This document shows, one piece after another, positions 27,314 through 36,117 of a stretch of 64,000 bases of DNA. Source of the DNA: an uncultured Clostridia bacterium (lineage in GTDB: Bacteria > Bacillota > Clostridia > TANB77 > CAG-508); the NCBI GenBank assembly GCA_934162205.1, contig CAKPIA010000008.1, forward strand, positions 1 through 64,000, read 5' to 3'. Positions within the stretch are counted from its first letter, which is position 1; each line of letters opens with the position of its first letter. The notes under the pieces were generated by a model. The model was not told where the DNA came from, made no database searches, and saw only the letters and a list, made by a program, of their open reading frames with translations. The position numbers were made by a program, and so were the translations under genes.

Positions 27314-27458
27314 ATTTTCCTCTCTTTTGTTAATATACTTCAAGTATATTATTACACCCTTTTTCTGTCAATATTGCTTTTAAATTTATATTTATATTTT
27401 TTACTAGTCAGTTTCAATAATAAAAAATATTATTTAAATTATAAATATAATATTTTCC

Positions 27459-27487
27459 TTGAAAACAATACTATTTTGGTATATAAT
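27459..27487 (+). promoter_or_regulatory. Promoter of leuS
   Basis: TTGAAA (27459-27464), 17-base spacer, TATAAT (27482-27487), 31 bases before the start codon. There is no room for a T-box leader. Confidence 0.7.
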
Positions 27488-27517
27488 TACTACATTAACA
27501 CGAAAGGGGCAATTTAG

Positions 27518-29914
27518 ATGGGATATAACTTTAAAAATATTGAAAAAAAATGGCAAGAATATTGGGATGAACATGAAACTTTTAAGACAGATGTATGGGA
27601 TTTCTCTAAACCTAAATATTATGCATTAGATATGTTTCCTTATCCATCAGGACAAGGTCTTCATGTTGGTCATCCTGAAGGATATACCGCAACAGATATA
27701 TTATCTAGAATGAAAAGAATGCAAGGATATAATGTATTACACCCAATGGGATGGGATGCTTTTGGTCTTCCTGCAGAACAGTATGCAATAAAAACTGGTA
27801 ATCATCCAGATGGATTTACTAAAAATAATATAAATACTTTTAAAAGACAATTAAAAATGCTTGGTCTTTCATTTGATTGGAGCAAAGAAATTTCTACTTG
27901 TGATCCTAGTTATTATAAATGGACTCAATGGATTTTTAAACAATTATTTAATGATGGATTAGCAAAATTAGTTGATATGCCAGTTAACTGGTGTGAAGAA
28001 TTAGGCACAGTTTTAGCAAATGATGAGATTATTAATGGAAAGAGTGAAAGAGGTGGCTTTCCTGTTGTTCGTAAAAACATGAAACAATGGGTACTAGACA
28101 TACCAAAATATGCAGAAACTTTGCTTTCTGGATTAGATGAACTTGACTGGCCTGAATCAACTAAAGAAATTCAACGTAATTGGATAGGAAAATCTGAAGG
28201 AGCAGAAGTTAAATTCAAAATTGCAGATTCAAATAATTTAGAATTTACTGTATTTACTACAAGACCTGATACCCTATTTGGAGCTACATATTGTGTATTA
28301 GCACCAGAACTTGAATTAGTTGATATAATAACTACACCTGAACAAAAATCTGCTGTAGATGAATACAAAAAAATAGCAGCTTCAAAATCCGACCTAGAAA
28401 GAACAGAATTAAATAAAACTAAAACAGGTGTATTCACAGGAAGTTATGCTATTAATCCTGTAAATGGTAAAAAGATTCCTATTTGGATATCTGATTATGT
28501 TTTATCAACATATGGAACTGGATGTATTATGGCAGTCCCAGCACATGATCAAAGAGATTACGAATTTGCCACAAAATTTGGAATTGATATTATTCCAGTA
28601 TTATCTGGTGGAGACATTTCAAAAGAAGCTTTTGTAGGTGATGGAAAACACATTAATTCAGAATTTTTAAATGATTTAGGAAAACAAGATGCTATAAATA
28701 AAATGATTAATTGGCTTGAAGAAAAAGGTATTGGTAAGAAAAAGATTAATTACAAACTTCGTGAATGGATATTTGCTAGACAACGTTATTGGGGTGAACC
28801 AATTCCTATAGTTTATGATAATGATAATAATATGATTGTATTAAAAGATTCTGATTTACCATTAATACTACCTGAACTTGAAGATTACGCACCATCAAAA
28901 ACTGGATCTTCTCCTCTTGACAAAGCTACAAATTGGGTAAACACAGTAATTGATGGAAAACAAGTAAGAAGAGAAACAAGTACAATGCCAGGAAGTGCTG
29001 GCTCTAGCTGGTATTTTTTAAGATATATAGATCCAAACAATAATAATGAAATAGCTGACAAGAAATTATTAGAACATTGGCTTCCAGTAGATATATATAT
29101 GGGAGGGCCAGAACATGCAGTTGGTCACTTATTATATTCTAGATTCTGGAATAATTATTTATACAATAAAGGAGTTGTTCCTGTTAAAGAACCATTTGCT
29201 AAATTACGTCATCAAGGTATGATTTTAGGTAGTAATGGTGAAAAAATGAGCAAATCAAAAGGAAACGTTGTAAACCCTGATGATATGGTTAATCAATATG
29301 GTGCAGACAGCTTAAGAGTTTATGAGATGTTTATGGGACCAATAGATAGCAGTAAGCCTTGGGATCCTAATGGAATTGAGGGTTCTAAAAAATTCTTAGA
29401 TAAAGTTTGGAGATTATATGCAGAATCTAATAAAATTCAAAACAAAGAAAATACTTCCCTTGAGAAAGCATATAATTATACTGTAAAAAAAGTCTCAAAC
29501 GATTATGAGACAATGAATTATAATACTGCTATTAGTCAAATGATGATATTTATAAATACTATAAACAAAGAAAATGTATTTCCTAAAGAATACGCAGAAG
29601 GATTTTTAAAATTATTAAATCCTGTTGCACCACATATTACAGAAGAACTTTGGAACACAGTTCTTGGTCACTCTAATACAATTGCATATGAAAAATGGCC
29701 AACATATGATGAATCAAAAACTATAAATGATACATTTAATTTACCTATTCAAGTTAATGGAAAATTAAGAAATTCTATAGATATAGAATTTGATTTGCCA
29801 GAAGAAGAAGTAAAAAAATTAGTTCATGAAAAAATGGATGAATATTTAAAAGATAAAAATATTGTAAAAGAAATTTATGTAAAAAATAGAATTTATAATA
29901 TAGTTGTAAAATAA
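27518..29914 (+). CDS. leuS: Leucyl-tRNA synthetase
   Basis: Class I aminoacyl-tRNA synthetase charging tRNA-Leu. The HIGH motif is HVGH (49-52) after MFPYPSGQGL. The CP1 editing domain includes FTTRPDTLFGATY and the Asp-containing GTGCIMAVPAHDQRD. WIFARQRYWGEPIP follows, then KMSKS in GEKMSKSKGNVVNPDD (near 576), an anticodon-binding helical domain and a C-terminal domain. 798 aa is normal. Its plus orientation is against most of the window. Arg codons are AGA and CGT only; I found no CGG. Confidence 0.98.
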   Translation: MGYNFKNIEKKWQEYWDEHETFKTDVWDFSKPKYYALDMFPYPSGQGLHVGHPEGYTATDILSRMKRMQGYNVLHPMGWDAFGLPAEQYAIKTGNHPDGFTKNNINTFKRQLKMLGLSFDWSKEISTCDPSYYKWTQWIFKQLFNDGLAKLVDMPVNWCEELGTVLANDEIINGKSERGGFPVVRKNMKQWVLDIPKYAETLLSGLDELDWPESTKEIQRNWIGKSEGAEVKFKIADSNNLEFTVFTTRPDTLFGATYCVLAPELELVDIITTPEQKSAVDEYKKIAASKSDLERTELNKTKTGVFTGSYAINPVNGKKIPIWISDYVLSTYGTGCIMAVPAHDQRDYEFATKFGIDIIPVLSGGDISKEAFVGDGKHINSEFLNDLGKQDAINKMINWLEEKGIGKKKINYKLREWIFARQRYWGEPIPIVYDNDNNMIVLKDSDLPLILPELEDYAPSKTGSSPLDKATNWVNTVIDGKQVRRETSTMPGSAGSSWYFLRYIDPNNNNEIADKKLLEHWLPVDIYMGGPEHAVGHLLYSRFWNNYLYNKGVVPVKEPFAKLRHQGMILGSNGEKMSKSKGNVVNPDDMVNQYGADSLRVYEMFMGPIDSSKPWDPNGIEGSKKFLDKVWRLYAESNKIQNKENTSLEKAYNYTVKKVSNDYETMNYNTAISQMMIFINTINKENVFPKEYAEGFLKLLNPVAPHITEELWNTVLGHSNTIAYEKWPTYDESKTINDTFNLPIQVNGKLRNSIDIEFDLPEEEVKKLVHEKMDEYLKDKNIVKEIYVKNRIYNIVVK

Positions 29915-29921
29915 GAACGCA

Positions 29922-29953
29922 AAAAGCTAGTAACATTAAAGTTACTAGCTTTT
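29922..29953. terminator. Bidirectional terminator between leuS and the AlgX-like gene
   Basis: AAAAGCTAGTAAC / GTTACTAGCTTTT, a perfect 13-bp stem with a 6-base loop; the convergent genes end at 29914 and 29952. Confidence 0.9.
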
Positions 29954-31043
29954 AATTAATATTTACTAAATCTTTTCCTATTTGATATGATGACCTTTCA
30001 ACAGCTTCTATTACAACTATATCTGGTTTTATTTTCTCAATTAAATCATATGTGTATTTATCTCTGTGTAGATATACTACCCTTTTATATAATTTTGAAA
30101 AAGTAGGCTTCATATTTGTTCTAAAAGAATCTCCTATAAACATTACTGTTTGATTATTTTGTGAGTTAGAAATATATTCTTCATATACATCATTTTTGTC
30201 TTCTTTGTATTCTATATTATCATAAAAATTTTTAATATTAGTCTTATTTTCAAATAATTTATCTTGTAAATTTATAAATGTAGAAAGATCTCTTTTATCT
30301 ATTTCGTCTGTTTTTTCAAATTCTATATTATTAACATCATAATCAAAATTGTTATTAATTTCTTTTTGGAGACTTACAGTTCCTATTAATGCTCCTATTG
30401 TATTCCAATGAGTGTCATATTTTCTATATAACTGATATTTATCTTTTATATTTAATAAATTTTCTTTTGGATACACTACGTTAATATTTGAGTTTTTTTT
30501 CACATAACTTATAAGTTCTTCTGTTGCTGTATTTTCTGCCTTTTTTATAGATTTAGGCAATTTTTCTGAATATATATTTTCTTTATCTGGAGCAATCATA
30601 ACATAAGTTTTTATATTTTGTTCTTTAAACTTATTAATATTATTTTTTAATGTGTTTAATATATTTTCTTTTTCATCTTCTGTATATTTTTGTGAAGCTG
30701 TTAGTTTTTCTATTGTATTATCTCCTCTATAAAAAAGCCATCCGTCTTTTCCTATAATTACACTGCTATCTATAGATGTATTAAATAACTTATAATTTAT
30801 TGAAGACCAATATTTTCTTAAATTATTCCTAAATGGTAAATGATCATTATAATAATCATCAAATTGTTTTGGATAATCTACAATATTTGATAATTCAAAT
30901 TTAGGTTTACTTTTTAGTACTCTATTTTCTGTATTTGAAACCTCTTCATTATTACCAAATATCCAAAACAAAAGCTGTGGTAAAAAAATTATTAATAAAA
31001 AGACTATAATTATAATAATATTTGCTGTTTTGTTTTTCTTCAA
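29952..31043 (-). CDS. AlgX/AlgJ-like SGNH acetyltransferase-domain protein
   Basis: N-terminal membrane anchor (9-30), then NTENRVL (38-44), GKDGWLFYRGDN (98-109), a Ser-His-Asp-type extracytoplasmic catalytic domain with KYDTHWNTIGA (208-218; D210 and H212 the likely catalytic pair) and a late FIGDSF with the nucleophile Ser. 363 aa. Family members transfer acetyl groups to exported polysaccharides, receiving them from an MBOAT partner; that partner is 12 bases upstream. The polymer is unknown. Confidence 0.88.
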   Translation of the reverse strand: MKKNKTANIIIIIVFLLIIFLPQLLFWIFGNNEEVSNTENRVLKSKPKFELSNIVDYPKQFDDYYNDHLPFRNNLRKYWSSINYKLFNTSIDSSVIIGKDGWLFYRGDNTIEKLTASQKYTEDEKENILNTLKNNINKFKEQNIKTYVMIAPDKENIYSEKLPKSIKKAENTATEELISYVKKNSNINVVYPKENLLNIKDKYQLYRKYDTHWNTIGALIGTVSLQKEINNNFDYDVNNIEFEKTDEIDKRDLSTFINLQDKLFENKTNIKNFYDNIEYKEDKNDVYEEYISNSQNNQTVMFIGDSFRTNMKPTFSKLYKRVVYLHRDKYTYDLIEKIKPDIVVIEAVERSSYQIGKDLVNIN

Positions 31044-31055
31044 TTAAACCTCTCC

Positions 31056-32471
31056 TTAAAATCTAAAATAAATAAATGGATTATATGTATTACTTGCTAA
31101 CATCATTATGCTTATAAACATTAATAAACATATAACAATAACTTCAAAATATCTATGGTATATTTCTTTTATTTTTTCTCTGTTTTTTAATTTACTAAAA
31201 ATAGTCTGTAAAATTCCTGAGAATAGTATAACAACAATAATCATCATTATATTTCTATTATTTATTATTAAGCTTGTATCAAAATTAACTAATTGTTTTG
31301 ATGGGCTAATCATAATTTTCATATATTGCAATGCGGATTTTAAAGTATCTGCTCTAAATAATACCCATCCAAAAATAATTACTAATAATGCATATATGTG
31401 GTTTACAAATTTTAGTTTATTTTTATCTAATAATTCTTTTAATTTTATTCTTTCAATAACTAAAAAGAATCCATTAAATAATCCCCAAATAACAAAGTTC
31501 CATGAAGCTCCATGCCATATTCCTGTTGATAAAAATACTATTAATAAGTTTATATATGTTCTAATTTTTCCTTTTCTATTTCCTCCAAGTGGAATATATA
31601 AATATTCTTTAAACCATGTTGATAAAGATATATGCCATCTTCTCCAAAATTCTGTAATTGACTCAGAAATATATGGTAAGTTAAAGTTTTCCATAAATTC
31701 AAATCCAAACATTTTGCCTAATCCAATTGCCATATCACTATATCCTGAGAAATCAAAATAAATTTGCAATGTATAGCATATTGCTCCAAGCCATGCTATT
31801 GGCATATTTAAAAATTCTATATTAGAATTAAAAATTGTATCTACAATATAAGCTAATGTATTTGCAAATATTACTTTTTTAGCTAACCCATATACAAACC
31901 TTTTTATTCCATTCGAAAATTTTTCTATAGTTACAGTTCTTTTTTGTAATTGCTCATCAATATCTTTATATTTTACAATTGGTCCTGCTATTAACTGAGG
32001 GAAAAATGATATATATAATGCTAAATTTAATAAGTTTTTTTGAACTTTTATATTTCCTCTATATAAATCAATTATATATGACATTATTTGAAATGTGTAA
32101 AATGAAATTCCTATTGGTAATACTATATTTTTATTTGGTATAACATTATGTCCTATAATGTTATCAATATTTGTTGCAATAAAATTAAAATATTTAAAAT
32201 AAACTAATAATCCTAAATTAAATATAATTGAAAAAATTAACACAATTGTTTTATTTTTCTTTTTATTACATTTATCTAAGATTCTTCCAAATATATAATT
32301 TACTAATATAGAAATAAGCATTAATATGATATATTTAGGCTCTCCCCAACTATAAAATATCAAACTAAATATAAGTAATATAATATTTCTATATTTTTCT
32401 TTTGATATATAATAAACAAATAACAATATTGGTAAAAAAATCCATATAAATGTCATTGAACTAAAAAGCAT
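31056..32471 (-). CDS. MBOAT family O-acyltransferase (AlgI/DltB-like)
   Basis: Polytopic protein with about 11-12 TM helices. GPIVKYKDI, YSDMAIGLGKMFGFEF and WRRWHISLSTWFKEYLYIPLGG are AlgI-type motifs; STGIWHGASWNF has the conserved MBOAT histidine. 471 aa. It should carry acyl (acetyl) groups across the membrane for the AlgX/AlgJ-like partner encoded next. No glycosyltransferase or polymerase is nearby, so the pair probably modifies a polymer made elsewhere. Confidence 0.92.
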   Translation of the reverse strand: MLFSSMTFIWIFLPILLFVYYISKEKYRNIILLIFSLIFYSWGEPKYIILMLISILVNYIFGRILDKCNKKKNKTIVLIFSIIFNLGLLVYFKYFNFIATNIDNIIGHNVIPNKNIVLPIGISFYTFQIMSYIIDLYRGNIKVQKNLLNLALYISFFPQLIAGPIVKYKDIDEQLQKRTVTIEKFSNGIKRFVYGLAKKVIFANTLAYIVDTIFNSNIEFLNMPIAWLGAICYTLQIYFDFSGYSDMAIGLGKMFGFEFMENFNLPYISESITEFWRRWHISLSTWFKEYLYIPLGGNRKGKIRTYINLLIVFLSTGIWHGASWNFVIWGLFNGFFLVIERIKLKELLDKNKLKFVNHIYALLVIIFGWVLFRADTLKSALQYMKIMISPSKQLVNFDTSLIINNRNIMMIIVVILFSGILQTIFSKLKNREKIKEIYHRYFEVIVICLLMFISIMMLASNTYNPFIYFRF

Positions 32472-32630
32472 TATTTTCCTCCATTTTTATAAAAACGTTT
32501 TATTTTTCTTGTGATAATTATATAAACAATTTAATTTTGTAACACAATTGTAACACATATTTAATAATAATGAAATGTATTTTTTTGTTTTATATTGTAT
32601 AATAGTTGTGATAAACAAAGGAGTAATGTA

Positions 32631-33746
32631 ATGAGTATTGAATCAGAATTAAAAAAAGATGGAATTGAAGTAACTGAAAAATTAGATACATTAACTGTAA
32701 ATACAATTGCTAAGAGCATTGCACATAGGCTATGTTCTACTTTTCCTGAGTTTAACTTAAATGAACAAGATTTATTTATAAAATTATCAAGAATAAATAT
32801 GTATAGAGCTAAAGTTCCAAATGGTATGTCTGAAGCTAATTATTTTTATAAAAATTCTTCAATATATTTTAATCAAGAAATACCAAACGAGGACTTAGAA
32901 GAATTTGCTATACATGAGTGTATACATTATTTACAAGAAAAAAAAGATAATAAAAACAATCTTTTAAAATTAGGTCAATGTAATTTTGCAGAATTTAAAG
33001 CATATGGTATGGGATTAAATGAAGCTGCTGTTCAACTTATGACATCAAAAATTCTTGGTATACCAAACGATTCTGTTAAATATTACGGAATTGAATTTTC
33101 AACTACTAGTCCTTCTTACTATCCAATGGAATGTGCATTAGTTGCACAAATGGCATTTTTGACTGGAACTACTGTGCTTTATGAGAGTACACTTTTTAGT
33201 ACAGATAAATTCAAAGAGGCATTCAGTTCTTTAACATCAGAAAAAGTATTTTTAGCAATTCAAAATGCTATTGATACAATTTTATATGCAGAAGAAAATA
33301 TCATTAAGTTAAATAACAAACTTCAAGAAATAGATGATAGAAATAAAAAAACAGATAATATTATTAAAAAGATTGGTGTAGAAAAGAAAAAAATATCTTT
33401 AACATTTATGAGAACTCAAAATCTAATTATATCTAGTTATTTTGATACTGAATTTAATAAAATATATAGTTTGGAAAAATTAGAAAACTATAGAAAAAAA
33501 TTAAGTGAATTTAAAAAATATTTAGGAATAGCTGAAGGTTATACTTTCTATAACGAATACTATTTTAATAAAATGACAGATTTAGAAAAAAAATATAATG
33601 CATTAGAAAATGGTGGTTTGGAAACTGCACTTTACAGCATTGCTAAAAAAGAAAATAAATTTATAACTTTGTTAAAGGCTATTAAAAAATTATTTAGTAA
33701 ATCTGCAACAAATGATGAATATGATTATATACAAAACAGAAAATAA
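32631..33746 (+). CDS. Putative HExxH metallopeptidase-like protein
   Basis: The start ATG 32631 follows AAAGGAG by six bases; an in-frame ATG at 32595 lies inside the likely -10 region. The protein (371 aa) has no signal peptide or TM. The motif IHECIHYLQ (94-102) gives H95, E96 and H99, and NE at 130-131 in GLNEAAVQ could supply the third zinc ligand, as in gluzincins. The second half has a coiled coil (about 215-255). Family not recognised; a cytoplasmic metalloprotease is inferred. It is monocistronic, divergent from the MBOAT gene, with a TATAAT at 32598-32603. Confidence 0.65.
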   Translation: MSIESELKKDGIEVTEKLDTLTVNTIAKSIAHRLCSTFPEFNLNEQDLFIKLSRINMYRAKVPNGMSEANYFYKNSSIYFNQEIPNEDLEEFAIHECIHYLQEKKDNKNNLLKLGQCNFAEFKAYGMGLNEAAVQLMTSKILGIPNDSVKYYGIEFSTTSPSYYPMECALVAQMAFLTGTTVLYESTLFSTDKFKEAFSSLTSEKVFLAIQNAIDTILYAEENIIKLNNKLQEIDDRNKKTDNIIKKIGVEKKKISLTFMRTQNLIISSYFDTEFNKIYSLEKLENYRKKLSEFKKYLGIAEGYTFYNEYYFNKMTDLEKKYNALENGGLETALYSIAKKENKFITLLKAIKKLFSKSATNDEYDYIQNRK

Positions 33747-33778
33747 ATGAACCTAAGATATCTTAGATTCATTTATTT
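33741..33778. terminator. Bidirectional terminator between the HExxH gene and the UDG gene
   Basis: AAATAAATGAA-TAAGAT / ATCTTA-TTCATTTATTT with small internal mismatches; it spans the stop codons of both convergent genes. Confidence 0.75.
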
Positions 33779-34319
33779 TTTCTTCTAATACTAATTTTAA
33801 ATCTTTTATAAAATCTATTTTTTTATTTTCATCTCTTAATAGTGCTGCAGGATGCCATGTTGGCATATATTTTATGCCCTTTTTTTCTACCCATTTTCCC
33901 CTACTTGCAGTAATTCCATATTCTTTGCCAAGTATATTTTTTAGAGCTACACTTCCAAGTAGTACGATTATTTTAGGTTTTACTAATATTACTTGATTTC
34001 TTAAATAATTCAAACAAGCTCCAGCTTCATCTTCTTCTGGATTTCTATTTGATGGTGGTCTGCACTTTACTACATTTGCTATATATACTTCTTCTCTTTT
34101 TATTCCTAATGCTTCAAATGCCATATTCATTAATTTACCCGCTTTTCCAACAAAAGGTTCTCCTTGTGCATCCTCATCTGCTCCAGGTCCTTCTCCAATA
34201 AACATTATATCTGCATTTTTATTTCCGGTTCCAAATACTATATTAGTTCTTGTTTTGCATAATTTACATTTATTACAATTTTTTATTGAGTTTTCTAATT
34301 CTTCCCATGTTTCAAACAT
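33753..34319 (-). CDS. Uracil-DNA glycosylase, family 4 (Fe-S type)
   Basis: Removes uracil from DNA. Cys ligands of the 4Fe-4S cluster: C15, C18 in NCNKCKLC and later Cys in VVKCRPPSNRNP and AGACLNYL. Catalytic pocket FIGEGPGADEDAQGEPFVG and MPTWHPAALL near the C-terminus are family 4 signatures. 188 aa. Twelve bases downstream of the LD-carboxypeptidase gene, in a run of same-strand genes that also has ogg and addB. Confidence 0.94.
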   Translation of the reverse strand: MFETWEELENSIKNCNKCKLCKTRTNIVFGTGNKNADIMFIGEGPGADEDAQGEPFVGKAGKLMNMAFEALGIKREEVYIANVVKCRPPSNRNPEEDEAGACLNYLRNQVILVKPKIIVLLGSVALKNILGKEYGITASRGKWVEKKGIKYMPTWHPAALLRDENKKIDFIKDLKLVLEEKINESKIS

Positions 34320-34331
34320 TTTAATTCCTTC

Positions 34332-35252
34332 TTACTTTACACATTTTTCTAATAATTCTATTTTTACTTCTTTTGTTGTATCTATTCTTGCTTTTATTCC
34401 TATAGGAATAACTGTTTTGGTTTCTATATGTCCAAAATTGTTAGATTTTATAATTGGAAAATTATAATCATCTCCGATTACATCTAATAATATTTTTTCT
34501 AGTTCAATATTACTTTCATGCTCATAATTTCCTAGCCATAAACCTTTTATTTTGTCAAATACACCATTTTGTTTCATATAATATAAATTATTACTAACAA
34601 GAACTGGAGAAGATTCAAATCCTAATTCTTCTATAAATAAGATTTTATCTTTAAAATTTATTTTATATTTACCAGAGACTAATTGAGTAGTTAAACTTAA
34701 ATTACCACCTACTAGTTCTCCTTCTGCAATTCCTTCTCTTATAGTTTTATATCTAGATTCTTCTTTTCCAAACTCTAAACTGCAATTAACAAATCTATTA
34801 ATTGCTTCTTTGTAACTATAATCTGTTTCATCTGTGGCAATTGTTTTAAAATTTGTTGCACTAAAAGTTACTAGTCCTGTTTTTTCATGAATAATATTTG
34901 TAAGTGATGTTATATCACTATAACCACATATTATTTTAGGATTTTGCTTTATTAATTCAAAATCTAAATATTCAAAAACAGAATTAGAATTATTTCCTCC
35001 TTTTGCACACCAAATCATTTTTACATCTTTATTTCTAAACATGTCATTTATATCGTCTGCTTTTTCTTTGGCAGTAGCTGTATATTGATTTGTATTTGAA
35101 AATAAATTTTTGGAAAACAATACTCTAAATTCATCATTTTCTACAATCTCTTTTGCTTTTTTAACTTCTTCTATATTTTCATCTATCACTGGATTTGATG
35201 GAGCTACTACTCCTATTATATCTCCTCTTTTTAGTCTTTTTGGTAATATCAT
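34332..35252 (-). CDS. S66-family LD-carboxypeptidase
   Basis: Serine peptidase of the LdcA/MccF family that trims D-Ala from murein tetrapeptides. N-terminal GDIIGVVAPSNP, then WCAKGGNNSNSVFEYLDFE, nucleophile S112 in GYSDITSLTN, FIEELGF and a C-terminal His in NFGHIETKTVIPIG. 306 aa is typical. No signal peptide, so it acts in the cytosol on recycled muropeptides or on peptide antibiotics. Adjacent to PgeF, which also concerns peptidoglycan. Confidence 0.92.
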   Translation of the reverse strand: MILPKRLKRGDIIGVVAPSNPVIDENIEEVKKAKEIVENDEFRVLFSKNLFSNTNQYTATAKEKADDINDMFRNKDVKMIWCAKGGNNSNSVFEYLDFELIKQNPKIICGYSDITSLTNIIHEKTGLVTFSATNFKTIATDETDYSYKEAINRFVNCSLEFGKEESRYKTIREGIAEGELVGGNLSLTTQLVSGKYKINFKDKILFIEELGFESSPVLVSNNLYYMKQNGVFDKIKGLWLGNYEHESNIELEKILLDVIGDDYNFPIIKSNNFGHIETKTVIPIGIKARIDTTKEVKIELLEKCVK

Positions 35253-35268
35253 AAAAATCTCCTTTATA

Positions 35269-36108
35269 TTATTTTAATTCTATTAATGCTGTTGCTAAAC
35301 CATATCCTTCTTTTTCTACTCTAAAAGAGTGAATTATATCAGAGTTACATACACTACAAATTCCACAATCTATAATATTTTCATCTTTTAGTCCCTGCTC
35401 TTTTAAAATTACTCTATTAATTAAAACAGTATCTATATTCCATTTATTTTCTTTTTCTGATTTTTCTATAATTTCATTAATTTCTTCTAAATCTTTAAAT
35501 TCATTATAAAACATATCTTTTACATCTTCTTCAACTTCAAAATGGCATTTTCTTATACTTGGTGCAACACAACAAATAATATTTTCTGGTTTGCAATTAA
35601 ATTCTTCTTTCATTTTTTTAACCGCTTCAACAGATATTCTTTGTAATGTTCCTCTCCAACCTGAATGAACATTTGCAATAACTTTATTTACTGGGTCAAA
35701 AAACAATAACAATATACAATCAGCATTTGTAGTTGCTAATATTAAATTTTTCTTATCTGTTACAAGTCCATCTGTTTGATTGTATTTTTCCACTCCAAAA
35801 TCAGGTTCATTTTCATTTACTTTTTTATCTACATATTTTACATTTTTAGTATGAGCCTGATTTGTTTTTACAATATCTATATAGTTTGTATCTATGCTAT
35901 CACATAAATTCTTATAATCATTTATTGCTTTATCATATTCTTCCTTTGGAAGAGGTTCTTTATTTGCTCTTGCTGTTCTAAAATTTGTATTTATTCCTAA
36001 ACTATAAGCATGTTTTAAAATATCTTTATATTCTAACAATTTTCTAAATTGTAAATACTCAATTCCATCTTTTTTTACATGAATAACATTTTCATTTGAT
36101 AACTCCAT
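35269..36108 (-). CDS. pgeF: Laccase-domain protein PgeF/YfiH (peptidoglycan editing factor, purine nucleoside phosphorylase fold)
   Basis: COG1496 family. Metal-site motifs: TTNADCILLLFFD, NVHSGWRGTLQRI, CCVAPSIRKCHFEVE and the C-terminal CGICSVCNSDIIHSFR. 279 aa. E. coli YfiH removes wrong amino acids from muropeptide precursors; other members act on adenosine/inosine. Sixteen bases before the LD-carboxypeptidase gene, which favours the peptidoglycan role here. AGGAGG before the ATG. Confidence 0.92.
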   Translation of the reverse strand: MELSNENVIHVKKDGIEYLQFRKLLEYKDILKHAYSLGINTNFRTARANKEPLPKEEYDKAINDYKNLCDSIDTNYIDIVKTNQAHTKNVKYVDKKVNENEPDFGVEKYNQTDGLVTDKKNLILATTNADCILLLFFDPVNKVIANVHSGWRGTLQRISVEAVKKMKEEFNCKPENIICCVAPSIRKCHFEVEEDVKDMFYNEFKDLEEINEIIEKSEKENKWNIDTVLINRVILKEQGLKDENIIDCGICSVCNSDIIHSFRVEKEGYGLATALIELK

Positions 36109-36117
36109 AGCTACCTC

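Noticed and set aside
27344..27517. T-box leader for leuS
   Set aside because: Only about 30 bases separate promoter and start, and no T-box sequence or specifier hairpin is seen.
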